Assembly: GCF_000764305.2 (NCBI RefSeq)
Contig: NW_025932041.1
Coordinates: 290,380-354,379, forward strand
DNA: 64,000 nt
DNA from: Hyalella azteca
Taxonomy: Eukaryota > Arthropoda > Malacostraca > Amphipoda > Hyalellidae
Direction of reading: 5' to 3'
Part shown: positions 11,106 to 22,900 of the stretch, one piece after another
Layout: every line of letters starts with the position of its first letter
Numbering within the stretch: position 1 is the stretch's first letter
Made by a program: the position numbers and the translations under genes
Notes under the pieces: model-generated
What the model saw: only the letters and a program-made list of their open reading frames with translations
Told to the model about the DNA's origin: nothing
The model's database searches: none

Positions 11106-11999
11106 ACAGAAATAAGTGTTTAAAATGATGAACTAGTATTTTGCTCAGAGGTATGTCGTAGTAAGACTACGACAGAGACTTGGACTAGTTTCATAAGATA
11201 TTTGGCTTGTAATCGCAATCCAAAAAGATGTTTATAAACGAAATTATACTTTAAATAGTTCAAGGAATTATTTAACTACTTTGTTTTCCAAGTTATTTCA
11301 GAACACTTTTTTGATTAGAGACAACAATAAACGATTTAAACATTGGCTAAATACAGTCAACAATTAATAGTATTAAGATATCGGTTGAATTGCAACAGAG
11401 GAGATCTCTATAATTTAAATTAAAGGCTAAACATTCTCCCATGTTCTGCCAACGTTGTTCTTATCATGATATGTTGGTACGGTGAAAATTGCGAATATTA
11501 TAGTTGTTTGGTAGTAATTATTCGGTATTAATTAGTAATGAGTATGTTTTGATTTAGTAAAGGTTAATGAAGTGGTCGAAAGATGAGTATCGAAGTTTCC
11601 TAAGGAAAGCCATGCAAATATTTACAGCGGTATTGCGTTACCGCTGTGGTCCCTGAGGACAACGTTGCAAGCGTTCCTTTTAACGTCGGCGTGGCAGCGC
11701 CACACGCAGCGCATGCCACGGCATACACGGCGTGTCACGGGATACACGGCGTGTCACGGGATACGTGTGAGAAGCGCAGTGACACGCTCGACACGTGCCC
11801 ACGTTTATGCGCGTGAGACTGTACGTGTTACTATGTCCGGAGGCCCCGAGTGACTGAGGTTACTAATGTAACTGATGTGGAGGATATGTTCTTATGTCGC
11901 CCTCATTGAAGTTTAGCGCGAACAGATAAGCGACTGATAAACTCAATATTGCACTTGACCTTATGACCTTATGATGAGTTTAGGACTTCGTAGTCCCAG
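11106..11999. other. No gene seen
   Basis: AT-rich DNA, with a small CACGGCGTGTCACGGGATA repetition near 11715-11770. Confidence 0.5.
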
Positions 12000-12079
12000 G
12001 TCAAGCTGATGCTCCGCCTTCGTCGTCCTCCTTCTCCGAGTCGTCGCTAGGCAGGTCATCCCGCCCTCTAGGTTAGGAT

Positions 12080-12948
12080 CGATGTAACGCTGGACGTGTT
12101 CCGTATATTTGCCCTCTTTGGACCAGCTGATGCAAGATGCTGTTGCTTGTCACTTGCTGCCAGTGTAGTTTCCCATAACTGGACAATCCGAGATCTTTTT
12201 CAGAAACTTATCCAGTTGTCTCCTGAAAGTCGCAAGGGTAAACTCGATCCCCTCCTCTCAGCACCTTTGGTAAGACGTTGAACAGCCTCGGTCCTACCAC
12301 GGACAGTAATTCCTCACAAAGAGTCTGTACTCTAGCCCAGGCACGGTTATTGAATGGGGGAACCTTGCACAGTCTCCCTCTCCTTTCGTTGTAATACGTC
12401 ACAATTTTGGAGGTCTCACATTGAAAGTTGGGAGCCAGTCCGTTTATCATCTTACAAGTGTACAGTATGATATACCTTTCCCTTCTTCTCTCCAGTGAGT
12501 ACAGTTCCAGGTGTTTCAGCCTTCCCCAGTAGTTCAGGTTCAGCTCCCTCATGCCGCTGGTCCTATACGTGAAGGTCCGCTGCACTGCCTCCAGTTTCCG
12601 CACCGCACCCGCCTTGAGTGGCGCCCAAAGCTGACAGCAGTATTCACGATTGGGGAACACGAGGGCTCTGAGGAGTGTAATCATTGGTGCTGCTTCTCTC
12701 GTTCGAAATGTCCGCCAGATCCATCCCATCCTTTGTCTCCCTCGTGCAACTATTTCCTCGCTGTGGTCATCGAACGTGGCTTCAGTACTCATCAACACTC
12801 CGAGATCTCGAACTAGTTGCTTCTCCTCAATTTCTGTGTCATCTGATGCCAAGTAGCGATGTGGCATCCCGATCTCTGGGCGGACTCTGTATCTCATTAC
12901 TTCGAACTTGGTGCCGTTGAACTGCATGTTATTCACTAGGGCCTAATA
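12080..12948 (-). pseudogene. 5'-truncated, frameshifted jockey-like non-LTR reverse transcriptase fragment
   Basis: Minus-strand frame from about 12945 down to 12208 encodes roughly 245 residues. They match the C-terminal part of jockey-clade reverse transcriptases: FNGTKFEVMRY, RDLGVLMSTEATFDDH, a WIWRTFRTR region, CCQLWAPLKAGAVRKLEAVQ and KHLELYSLERRRERYIILY. The catalytic YADD region lies upstream in family members and is missing, so this is a typical 5'-truncated LINE copy. Near 12245-12260 a one-base shift moves the reading frame; the neighbouring frame continues with the usual C-terminal residues (RRQLDKFLKKI). The probable 3' end lies near 11960-12000, where an ATAAGGTC word is repeated. 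Non-functional. Confidence 0.88.
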
Positions 12949-13204
12949 CACTGCATACTCGGAAAAATGAATGGGTTGTTGTCTAAATGATGATGCACTT
13001 TCGTGGCACAGAACACCCAAAGAATGAATGAGCTGTTGTCTAAATGATGACGTACTTTCGTACAACATCACCATCAGAGAGCGGACGTAGCACTGATACA
13101 CTCTTTTGCCCGGCCAATCTGAATCAGGATGAACCACACAAGGGCGAACAGTTCAATTTTGAGAACAACCGCCCCATAATTTTTCTGAATGCATCATTTC
13201 GATG
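12949..13204. other. Short spacer with diverged repeat
   Basis: Two copies of AATGAATGGGTTGTTGTCTA-like sequence (12966 and 13024) about 58 bp apart. No gene. Confidence 0.5.
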
Positions 13205-13207
13205 GTT

Positions 13208-13435
13208 CATGTGACGTGGACCGAGCAGCGTGACGTGGACCAGGTAGCGTGACGTGAACCAGGCAGCGTGACGTGAACCGGGCAGAGTGACGTGGACCGG
13301 GCAGCGTGACGTGGACCGGGCAGCGTGACGTGGACCGGTCCGGTCAGCGTGACATGGACCGGGCAGCGTGACGTGGACCGGGCAGCGTGACGTGTGGACC
13401 GGGCAGCGTGACGTGGACCGGAAAACGTGAAGCCG
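13208..13435. repeat. 19-bp minisatellite
   Basis: About twelve copies of GCGTGACGTGGACCGGGCA with minor variants. Confidence 0.95.
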
Positions 13436-13468
13436 CGCGTGCGCTGGCGACGGGAAGTCATCGTGGTG

Positions 13469-13556
13469 CGTGGTGCGCCTTACATGTCACGCAGTGCGTG
13501 GTGCGCCTTACATGTCATGCAGTGCGTGGTGCGCCTTACATGTCATGCAATGCGTG
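13469..13556. repeat. 28-bp tandem repeat, three copies
   Basis: GCGTGGTGCGCCTTACATGT followed by CATGCAGT, repeated three times. Confidence 0.9.
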
Positions 13557-13640
13557 TTTAGTTATCTTTACGTAGTTGTTGGCTATAGTGATGTGAAAAA
13601 CACTTTTTTTCTAAAATGGAACAGTGGGGATTAAAAAAAT

Positions 13641-13777
13641 ATAACTCAGTACTCACTGCAGTGAGTGACAGAGAGCGCATTTTCTTAAAATTCACGAAAA
13701 TGTGAAAGTCACGGACAGACGGGCGGACGAACATGACGAGCACAATAGGGCATTTTTTCATTAATGAGAAAATGCGC
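13641..13777 (-). mobile_element. GCGC-type palindromic dispersed repeat, copy 2 (inverted)
   Basis: Reverse complement of the repeat at 4531-4676. On the plus strand it begins ATAACTCAGTACTCACTGCA and ends GAGAAAATGCGC, with the GGACAGACGGGCGGAC core between. The inner GAGAAAATGCGC arm is degraded in this copy. Confidence 0.85.
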
Positions 13778-14044
13778 AAAAAAGGCCTTTAATTTCCATC
13801 CATATATGGTGTGGAAAATTTTGCGTTATCACAAAAAAATTGCTTGAGTAACTCTCAGCATAAATGCATTTCATAACAAAGGTACGCTACAAGCCCGGGA
13901 GCAGGGATTTCAGGACTCCATTAAAAATGTTAAGATGGATTATGAATGTGATAAGATTAAGATTGATTAAGATTTCTGGTTGCTGTTTCTGCGTACTTTT
14001 TGTACGTCCTGCACGAAGCCCAGGCACCTGTTACTTGGTCTACA

Positions 14045-14455
14045 GTGGTCTTAAGAGAGGAGTCTTAACTGCATAGATGGGTCTTAACTGAGAGGGGTCT
14101 TAACTGCATAGAGGGGTCTTAACTGAGAGGGGTCTTAACTGAGAAGGGTCTTAACAGCTAGAGGTGTCTTAACTGACTGGGTCTTAGCTATGATATATCT
14201 TAACTGCGTGGGGACTTGGCAGAGAGGGAGTCTTCAATGAGAGGGTATATTGACTGAGTGGGGACATTGTTATTAAATGATGAAATTAGCAAGTGAAGTT
14301 GTGACGGAATAAGAACATGATCACATTGTTGGCCGAGTGGGGAGATTGTCGTATGAGGAAGTGGTTGAGAGGTAGAGTCTGAGTGGGAGCATTGCTGAGT
14401 GGGGTCTTGGCTGAGTGGGGACGTGACATTCAAGTGAGTGGGGCAGCTGCGTCCT
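14045..14455. repeat. Degenerate 16-20 bp tandem repeat
   Basis: GGTCTTAACTGAGAGG units at 14045-14200 decay into GACTGAGTGGGGAC words up to about 14455. Confidence 0.8.
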
Positions 14456-14576
14456 GGGGCAGCAATCAAGCCCCAGCTCGTGGGGCCGCCACATTATCCC
14501 CTCATTAATCAGCCGAGACCTTAGCTCCTATCCACCGCCATCGCAAACTGGAAAGGTCAACCGAAATTACCGTAAT

Positions 14577-14800
14577 TTGAGGTACGGTATTCCTACCGTG
14601 AGGTACGGTATTCCTGCCGTGAGGTACGGTATTCCTGCCGTGAGATGCGGTATTCCTGCCGTGAGATACGGTATTCCTGCCGTGAGGTACGGTATTCCTG
14701 CCGTGAGGTACGGTATTCCTGCCGTGAGGTATGGTATTCCTGCCGTGAGATGTAGTATTCCTGCCGTACTGTGAGGTATGGTATTCCTGTTTACTGTGAG
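14577..14800. repeat. 21-bp minisatellite of hairpin units
   Basis: About ten copies of GAGGTACGGTATTCCTGCCGT. The unit is self-complementary (ACGGTA-TTCC-TACCGT in the first copy), so each repeat can form a small stem-loop. It is open on both strands because 21 is a multiple of three. Confidence 0.95.
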
Positions 14801-15486
14801 GCGATAGGCCAATAATTGCGGAGTTGATTTAAATCATTGGTGCTTTGTAATTTTTGGCGTTACAGCGGATGTTTCGAAGTAGGTTTGAATAGTTCTATTG
14901 AAAATTTCATTTGAATATTAATATGAATTAACGATTTGGAATATTAAACACACAAACATGAACTTCATTATTACCCTGCACCAGTTGTATAAGAATCTTC
15001 AAATTAACTGTTTCTATTAATTAAATTATTGATATTAGCAGCATGTACTTGAACTTCAATACGCACTAAGAACCAGTCATGGCCGACCAAAAGCTATAAT
15101 TGGCCGACGATAATTCACTTGTGATTCTCAACATTGTATGACTGATTTTTCTAGACATTAGCTTGATTAAGAAAGTGAGTGCACATTTTACATATGTGCG
15201 GTCTTCAGCTCTATGATCCGGAGCGATAATTTATGCAGATGACTAAAAAGAAGTAGAGCGAACCCAGCGCGTTCATTGGTTGCTCGAATTATGGACGCTT
15301 CTTATTGGTGGATGTCATGGAACGGACCGCAAACCGCCTCCCTTTCCGCCGCACCTACGCTGAACAGTATAAACTTTATTGTGTACATTGTAATTGATAT
15401 ATATTTCAGCACCAATTTACTAGTTACTCTGCAAGCAAACTCATTGGAAATAGTTTTTATATTATTTCAAAGCTATTTCGGTAGCC
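14801..15486. other. No gene seen
   Basis: AT-rich sequence upstream of a GC-rich island. No repeat or exon recognised. Confidence 0.5.
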
Positions 15487-15662
15487 TGGGGTGAAGGAAC
15501 AAAAGGTTGGGCTGGTCGGCGCAGAGGGCGGCGCCGGCGCTGCGCTCGCCACTGCGCAGGTGCCGCAGCATTGCCGGCCTGGCCGCCGCGGCGAGAGGCT
15601 GCGCGTGCGCGGTGCTGGAACTGCTGTACAGTGCCCGCTGGATTTCACCAGTCACAGAGGAA
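15487..15662. promoter_or_regulatory. GC-rich island upstream of Lim3
   Basis: A sharp 170-bp GC- and CpG-rich block (for example GGCGGCGCCGGCGCTGCGCT, GGCCGCCGCGGCGAG) in AT-rich DNA, 1.1 kb before the first Lim3 coding exon. It is open in several frames on both strands, as GC-rich DNA often is. It could be a promoter, a 5'-UTR exon or an unrecognised coding exon. Confidence 0.35.
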
Positions 15663-16758
15663 TTATAACTTAGAAAATATTGGAAAAATTCAACTTTTTT
15701 GTAACGGAAAATTATATTCTATATTTTAGTGAGTTTAATAACTGGAGATGATAGGAACTGAATTTCAAGTGATTAAATAAGTTATTTGTTGACAGTGATA
15801 TTGTGCTGGTGGCCGCTCATGAGTTTCTTCGGTGAAAAAGTGACTTGTTTCCTCTTATTTTTTTCAATTCAATTGGTGACCACATTTCCTTTTGGTTTTA
15901 TAGAACTATTGAGATATTATTGATGTTAGGACCAAACCTTCTCTATTGTTCAAAAAAATGCTTCACAAATGAACTTATAATTAAAGGTCGTATATATAGT
16001 ACTTCGCAAATATCCTTTTATGCGTTGTAGTACTTCGCATACGTACTTTTATACGTGTTAGTACTCCATTAATGTACTTTTAAACAGAGAAGTGCTTCAT
16101 GATAGGTCCATTAATTGATTATTTCACCGAACGAAGTTTTATACAGTACACGAACGTGCATAATCTGATGCGTGGTATAGTCGTATTTTATAAATTTCAT
16201 TTGTATATTTTCTAGAAAAGTACGCGTTAAAAGTATGTTATGTTTAAATGTATGAGATACGGAGCTGCATGATGGTACAATGCACCCACAGCGGTCATCT
16301 GTACCGATCGTATAGTGTCATCATAATTTGAGAGAGCAAATTGATTGCACTTTTTCGTTTGTAAAAAGTTTTTGATGATCGGATAACTTTTCTGTGAATT
16401 CTTTCTTACAAATTTCTAAAAAAAACTTCCCAAATTTTGTTTCAGAGAGAAAGAAAATCTGTTTCATACTTCAGGTGGAACTGAAATGAAATATATCTTT
16501 GTTGATTGTATATCTTTATTGTGAACGACTTTCTAGCTCAAAAAAATAATATAAAAATATTATTTTATCATGGAATGCTTTTGATGAAATAAGTACTGAT
16601 AATATCGGCGAGCATTACTCAAAACAAGACAATTCATACTCACTGAGGCTGAAAAATATATTTATAATAATGAGAGTTTTTAGGGCTGCCATCGAAAAAC
16701 CATAATTATTTATAAAGGATAAGCATCAGTGGAAAGAAGTACGGAAATTCCATAAAAA
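15663..16758. other. Probable Lim3 5' flank
   Basis: AT-rich sequence; a TTAGTACTTCGCATACGTAC-type repetition occurs near 16000-16080. No exon recognised. Confidence 0.4.
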
Positions 16759-16969
16759 ATGATACTGTACGGCAACACAACCCTCACTCCTCTTCCCTCA
16801 TCCTCGTCTTCATCCTCTTGTTCCTCTTCATCCCCACCTTCATCCTCTTCCTCCTCCTCCCCCCATTCCCCCATCATCCCCATGGTCGGGGTTGCCGACA
16901 TCTTCGTGCGTGAGAGCAAAGACCTCAGCACAGCCCTCATCCCCGCCGGCCTTCACCCGCTCCTCATGT
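16759..16969 (+). CDS. Lim3: Lim3 first coding exon (predicted)
   Basis: An open frame with an in-frame TAA just upstream (16753-16755) starts at ATG 16759. It reads through a TCC/TCA serine run (about residues 14-36), then [20 protein letters not shown], and ends at CTCATGT before GTGAGT. The phase-1 end joins exactly to the LIM1 exon, giving [12 protein letters not shown]. Family members have about 25-35 residues before LIM1, so the internal ATG at 16882 (29 codons before the join) is the more natural start; the serine run would then be 5' UTR. The assignment rests on phase, donor quality and position, not on conserved sequence. Confidence 0.6.
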
Positions 16970-19900
16970 GTGAGTGTCACTCCATCCCCATCCCCAATTA
17001 TTATTTATTATGATGAGCATTTGAAATAGGTTCGATATTCTCCAAGTCAGATTTCTTCCCTCCATAGGGTACATGTCACTCCCTTCCGTAATATAGTTTA
17101 TTACAACAGCATTTAACCGTACCAATAAGGTACACAGCAGAGAAAGACGTTCGTCGAGGATAGGAGCTCAGAGTCAATAACCCTATATATATACTAACTA
17201 TAATATTCTGTACCTAGTGAACTTTGGTCCGCAATCTAGTTGTAAAATCGGGATAACCGCTATTTTGTCATAACTAATTCCTTACAGTATTATTAATTAT
17301 ACCCATAATTATTCATAAGTAACCAATAAACACGTCAAATAGTTCCTCTCATCTCTTGGGTGTATCTTTGCTCAGAATTATTCTTAAATATTAATTGCAT
17401 TCTTCAAGAACCCAATGGCTTTGGAAGTTGTTGAATGACCGAACTGAAATTATTTAGACGCTGCAATAATATTGAATAAAATTCAGGAGCCGCTGCAATA
17501 ATATTAACTGAAATTCAGTAGCCGCTGCAATAATATTGATGGAAATCAGGAGCCGCTGCAATAATATTAACCTAAATTCAGTAGCCGCTGCAATACTATT
17601 AATGGAAATCAGAAGCCGCTGCAAAAATATTAACGGAAATTCAGGAGCCGCTGCAGAAATATTAACCAAAATTCAGTAACCGCTGCAATTACACAACTGA
17701 ATTTCATTAGCCTGTTTAAAAATTAGTGAAATTAATGTTCATCACCGCTGCAATAAACAGGCACTTATGCATAAACATTAACCTATGAACATAATAAATA
17801 TCGATATTTTCATTATATAGATATATAATACACGTAGATATTTCAGCTTCGCTCTGGAAATAAACTGCAATCAACGATTTAATATATACATTTTAAGCTT
17901 ATCAAGGAATTTTTTTTAAATTATGCCCTATATACGATCAAATATTCCCAAGGAATAACCAATGCTAATTTTAACTCCTAATTAATTAATATCTATCAAA
18001 CGCTCCAACAATTTTAGGCTCTCCAATAGCTGCTTATTTTCTTGTTTCTTCAACATCGAATTTCACAGATTTATTTTATAAATAATAATTTAATTTCACT
18101 CTCCTGTTTTTCATATGTAATTATTATTATACCTGTGAATACGATTATAAAATTATCAGTTTACTAGTAAAATACATATAGTTTATTATAATTTTTAATT
18201 TCGGTATATAAAATTAGTATGTTAATTTTACATTCTTTGTAAATTTGTTACTATGGCATGATAATTTATACCTTTACAATGTCAATTCGTAACTATAGAA
18301 TTTTGTGCATAGGTTGAACTTTCTTCTACCTCTTGAGAATAGAATTAAATTCCACGTAATTTCTCTGTCATTCTTTATTTAACATAAATAACGTTTTTCA
18401 TCAAACATTTCCGCAGTTTATCCAGTTGGAGTGTCGATTTTTTCGTTGAAAATTCCCTTTTAATAGCATAAATTTCGAGCAATCATATTTGTTTCCAAAA
18501 ATTTCAAGTCATTCATGACTATTCAAATTTTTCCGTAAACTATTCATGATCATTTTTTAAATATCACTTGTTTTCACTCCTGAAACACCAATATTGAAAC
18601 ACAGGAGAAGCATCAACAATTATTAGCAAACCTAAATTTGTTCAGTTGTTTAAGCAGAAAAATTTTTGAATTCAGGTTTTTTAGCCCGTCGTGAGCGTAT
18701 TTATTCCTGCTGCCTTCATTTCTCCCCCTTCCCAGTATCGCTGCATATATACTTCATGTCCCCCATTTCCCCCCAGGTTCGCTGCAGATCCCCCCTCATG
18801 TCCCCCAATTTCCCCCCAGTATCTCTGCAGACCCCTACCCCAATAACCAGCGCCCATCTCAAACCAAAAGCAAATGTTACTCCATGCCGCCCCTGGTAAT
18901 GCAGCGTCCTGTAGCCACCGTCATTACCGCCATCGCCCAACGCGCTGCAAAAGCCACACGTTTTTATCTCGCGGCCAAGAAAGGCCTTCATAGCCGTGCT
19001 GGAATGGCCCCAATGCCAGTCTCTTATTGCATCATTTAATCAGTGACGCTGCCCCCCGCCCCTCAACAAAGCCAGAATTGCCTCGAAACGATGCTTCGTT
19101 GCCGGCAAATGTTGCTCGGGTGTTGTTCCGGGTTTTTTTGGACACGTTAAGGCAGTTTTTGGTTGTCGTAGGATTGGGTTAGCGCACTTACGCGCGATGA
19201 TGCTATGGCGAGCACATTCTTGCCCTCTGATTCCTCCGGTAACGAAAAGGAGCGAGGTTTTGGATGAGTTCGGCACTTGCTTTTTTTGGCGATAGCACCA
19301 AAAATCTTTTGCTACTGCTACTGTTACTTTTTTGATTGGCAAGATATATGCTGATAATATGTTTTCAAAATATTTTCGTCATTTTAGTTAATTGTTTTTA
19401 TATTAAATGGAAAGTATTTATAAGCATCCTGCAATATGTTATAAATTAACTCTAATATATGCCCATAATTCGAGTCATTGTTAGCAAAATGACATAAACA
19501 TCCGATATCGTATTTCATATTGCTATATTAATAATTAAACTAAAATACGTATAAAGCATACTACAATATATTTAGACTGGAAGTATCCCTCAAAAATTAG
19601 TCTACGGAATTTGATACCAACATTTAATTTACTTTCAAAGCCTCCCGCAGCAGTACCCCCTATATGTGCAACGTTCGAAAAAGTTTTTTAGTAATTTAAT
19701 TATTTTAGTCTTTTTTTATTTCCGTCTTGGCTACATCGGTTTTGCAGTTTGGAGAAAGAAATTTGTTTATTATAACATTTTTTGAAACTAAATTTCGTCC
19801 AGCCATCCTTCTCTTGTCGGCTATCCAGCGTCGTAGGTTTTCCCGCAATTTTACAAACTATTATAAAATAATGATATCCCTCTTGCAATTCTATAAATTT

Positions 19901-22900
19901 TCCCTTGTTTACCTGTAGTTTTTTGACACCGATAATATTCGAAACACTCTTAAACCAGTTAAGCGTTGTAGCTGAAATTTGTGACTATTACATTTAATTT
20001 CTTGACTAATATTGGCAATACTGAAAGGGACCAGATTTCGATTTCCGAGGACCAGATTTCAATTTCTTTCTGTCGATTGTTTAATAATCTAAACCCATTT
20101 CTTTTTATTTAACAGCGACGATCCAGAATGGAATGGATGATTTTACTATTATATAGAATAAAATTATTTATAATTTTATATGTATAACGTCATTTGTGTT
20201 CTCATAGAATTTAGTTATAGAAATGATAACAAGAATACAAGAGTTGCTTTCATTCTGTATTTAAGAACCCAAAAGTATTATTTACTAATAATTAGTGATA
20301 GAATTAACCGATGTAATAATATTTTATAATATCACTTGGTATATCTAGAGCAATACCAGTAATACCCTAATGCTGATACTATTAATAACAATGATAACAA
20401 TAGTACCAATACTAGTATAGAATTTATAATAGTATACTAATATTAGCATCTGGTGCCAATATTATTAGTAACAATTCTCCTTGTTAATATTTTCCCTTCA
20501 CCACTTGAATCATGATTTGCTTTATCAACATTTAGACTATACATATTAAAAGTTATAGTTTCGATTTTTCATGACTACGATTATGATTACAACAACGTAA
20601 ACCCTAAGTATAATAAAAAGCCTTTTTTCTTATTTTTTCACGACAATGATCATGACAACAATAACCAACCTCGAGACAACGTAGAATAAAAGTTTCTCTT
20701 TTGATTGTTCGTATGATTATGGGTCTAACGTCACGACTACTTAAGATAAAAGTTTTTTTCTTTATTTCGCAGCAACGATCCCGAAGTGCGCTGGCTGCAC
20801 CGAAGCTATCCTGGACCGCTTCATCCTGAAGGTGTTGGAGCGGACGTGGCACGCGCGCTGTCTCAAGTGCTGCGACTGCGGCCTGCAGCTCACCGACAAG
20901 TGCTTCTACAGGAACCAGCAGGTCTTCTGCAAGGAGGACTTCTTCAGGTGAGGCAGGCTGCTGGGACCAGCAGGTCTTCTGCAAGGAGGACCTCTTCAGG
21001 TGAGACTTGCTGCTGGGACCAGCAGGTCTTCTGCAAGGAGGACTTCTTCAGGTGAGGCAGGCTGCTGAGACCAGCCTGTCATCATCAAGAAACGTAAATA
21101 TTGTGGAATGAACGACCAAAAATGCTCGTTGAATCTGTTGAGAATAAAATCTAACAAGCAGCCGGAACTCGTGATAGTTTTTCATGACTAGCAAGCCAAA
21201 ATATAAGACGCGATCGTTGTAGGAAGTCCAGGAACACTTCCTGGCGCAGGATAAACTCGTTGCAGGAAGCGGTAGGTCTTCCCTAAGGAAGCCTGTAACG
21301 TTGGACTTCCGAAGCCCTTCCTGCCACTGGGCATTAGATCACATGACGGGGCTACTTATATAGTGCCCTGGGCTCGACACGCTTGGCAACCATAATATAA
21401 GTATTTAAAATTCGCCCATTTCAATATTTGATAAAAAAACTTATTTCAAAACTTGAAAGAGACGAATTTCAAAGAAATTATTTTTCTTATTCGTTTAAAA
21501 TATATCCTGGGTCCAAAATGACAAAACCACAAGCTGCTAAAAATTTTATATGCATAAATGGGTTTCCAGGAAATCATGACGGGAATTTTCTCTATTTTAT
21601 GGTGAGCCAAATTAAAGGAGATTAAAGGATGAATATTGAATATTATCTTGGGACACTCCTAGCGACACGATGACCCTACAGGATTGTGATTAGAACTAAT
21701 TAGGTTCAATGCATCAATAGACGACTATTGATTATTAAAATTTTCGAATGAAAGTATTATAAAACGAATGCTCTTTTATAAATGTGTATATCATTATTTC
21801 AAAATTAGAGTAGGTACCCTGATGGATTAATTGGCAGAGTTTAGTGGAACTTTTCTGCACTTTCAAGCTTAGTATATCATATACCATTAAACAAATGAAC
21901 ATTTTTACGTTAGGCTAGATTGAGTTAGTATGGCTGGGGCATTATATTTAAAAAAATTAAGAGTTCTTACATCCATCAATCTCTTTTCATGCTAAGCCCG
22001 CTACTCACAGATCATAATTCAGCTGCTAGGTGTACTTAGGACTCTATGTGCACTTATGCCGCTACGTGTACTTGGCCGCTACATTTACTTAGGCCGCTTC
22101 GTGTACTCAGGTCGCATCGTGTACTTTAAAGGTCGCATCGTGTACTTAGGCCGCTATGTGTACTTAGGTCGCTTCGTGTACTTAGGCCGCTACGTGTATT
22201 TGTCCGCTACGTATACTTGGCCGCTACATTTACTTAGGCAGCTTCTTGTACTTGGCCGCTATATGTACTTAGGTCGCTACGAGTACTTAGGTCGCTTCGT
22301 GTACTTAGGCCGCTTCGTGTACTAAGGTCGCTACGTGTACTTAGGTCGCTACGAGTACTTGCGAGTACTTGCATCGCTACTTATACATAAACATGTAATA
22401 AAAGTACGGCCCCTGAAGACCTTGCTTCTCGTTCCTCGTCAGGAGGTTCGGCACGAAATGCGCGGGATGCGACCAGGGCATCCCACCCACGCAGGTGGTG
22501 AGACGGGCACAGGACAACGTCTACCATCTGCACTGCTTCGCCTGCATCATCTGCCAGCGCCAGCTGAACACAGGCGACGAGTTCTACCTCATGGAGGACA
22601 ACAAACTCGTCTGCAAGACAGACTACGAGCAGGCGAAACAGCGGGGTTAGTATCTTGTCTTTTTGTAATAAACTTTAACAACTATTGTATTATTCAATGA
22701 TTTTTTTAGGTTTTGCATGCTGGTTTCTGCCCGTATTCAGTTTTCTTGGAAATTTTGTTAATCTTATTTGATTTTTTTCAATTTTTTTCACTATTTTAAG
22801 AGCTTCTATTTAGATTTTATGTGCTTTTACTGGAAATCTGCTAGCCTCCATTTTTATTTTCCAATCGATCTTCATTTTATAAAATGTTCAATTCAGATTC

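Noticed and set aside
12511..12920. Plus-strand open frames at 12.5-12.9 kb
   Set aside because: Shadows of the minus-strand reverse transcriptase remnant.
1..14800. CRISPR-like arrays among the many direct repeats
   Set aside because: Units are head-to-tail without unique spacers of constant length, and the DNA is intron-bearing eukaryotic sequence.
15457..15673. Alanine/arginine-rich coding exon in the GC-rich island
   Set aside because: Three frames on both strands are open, as expected for GC-rich DNA; no family recognised and no matching splice sites. Kept only as a GC-rich island.
20966..21055. Second and third LIM1 exons
   Set aside because: Only the last third of the exon is copied and no acceptor precedes the copies, so they are donor duplications, not exons.
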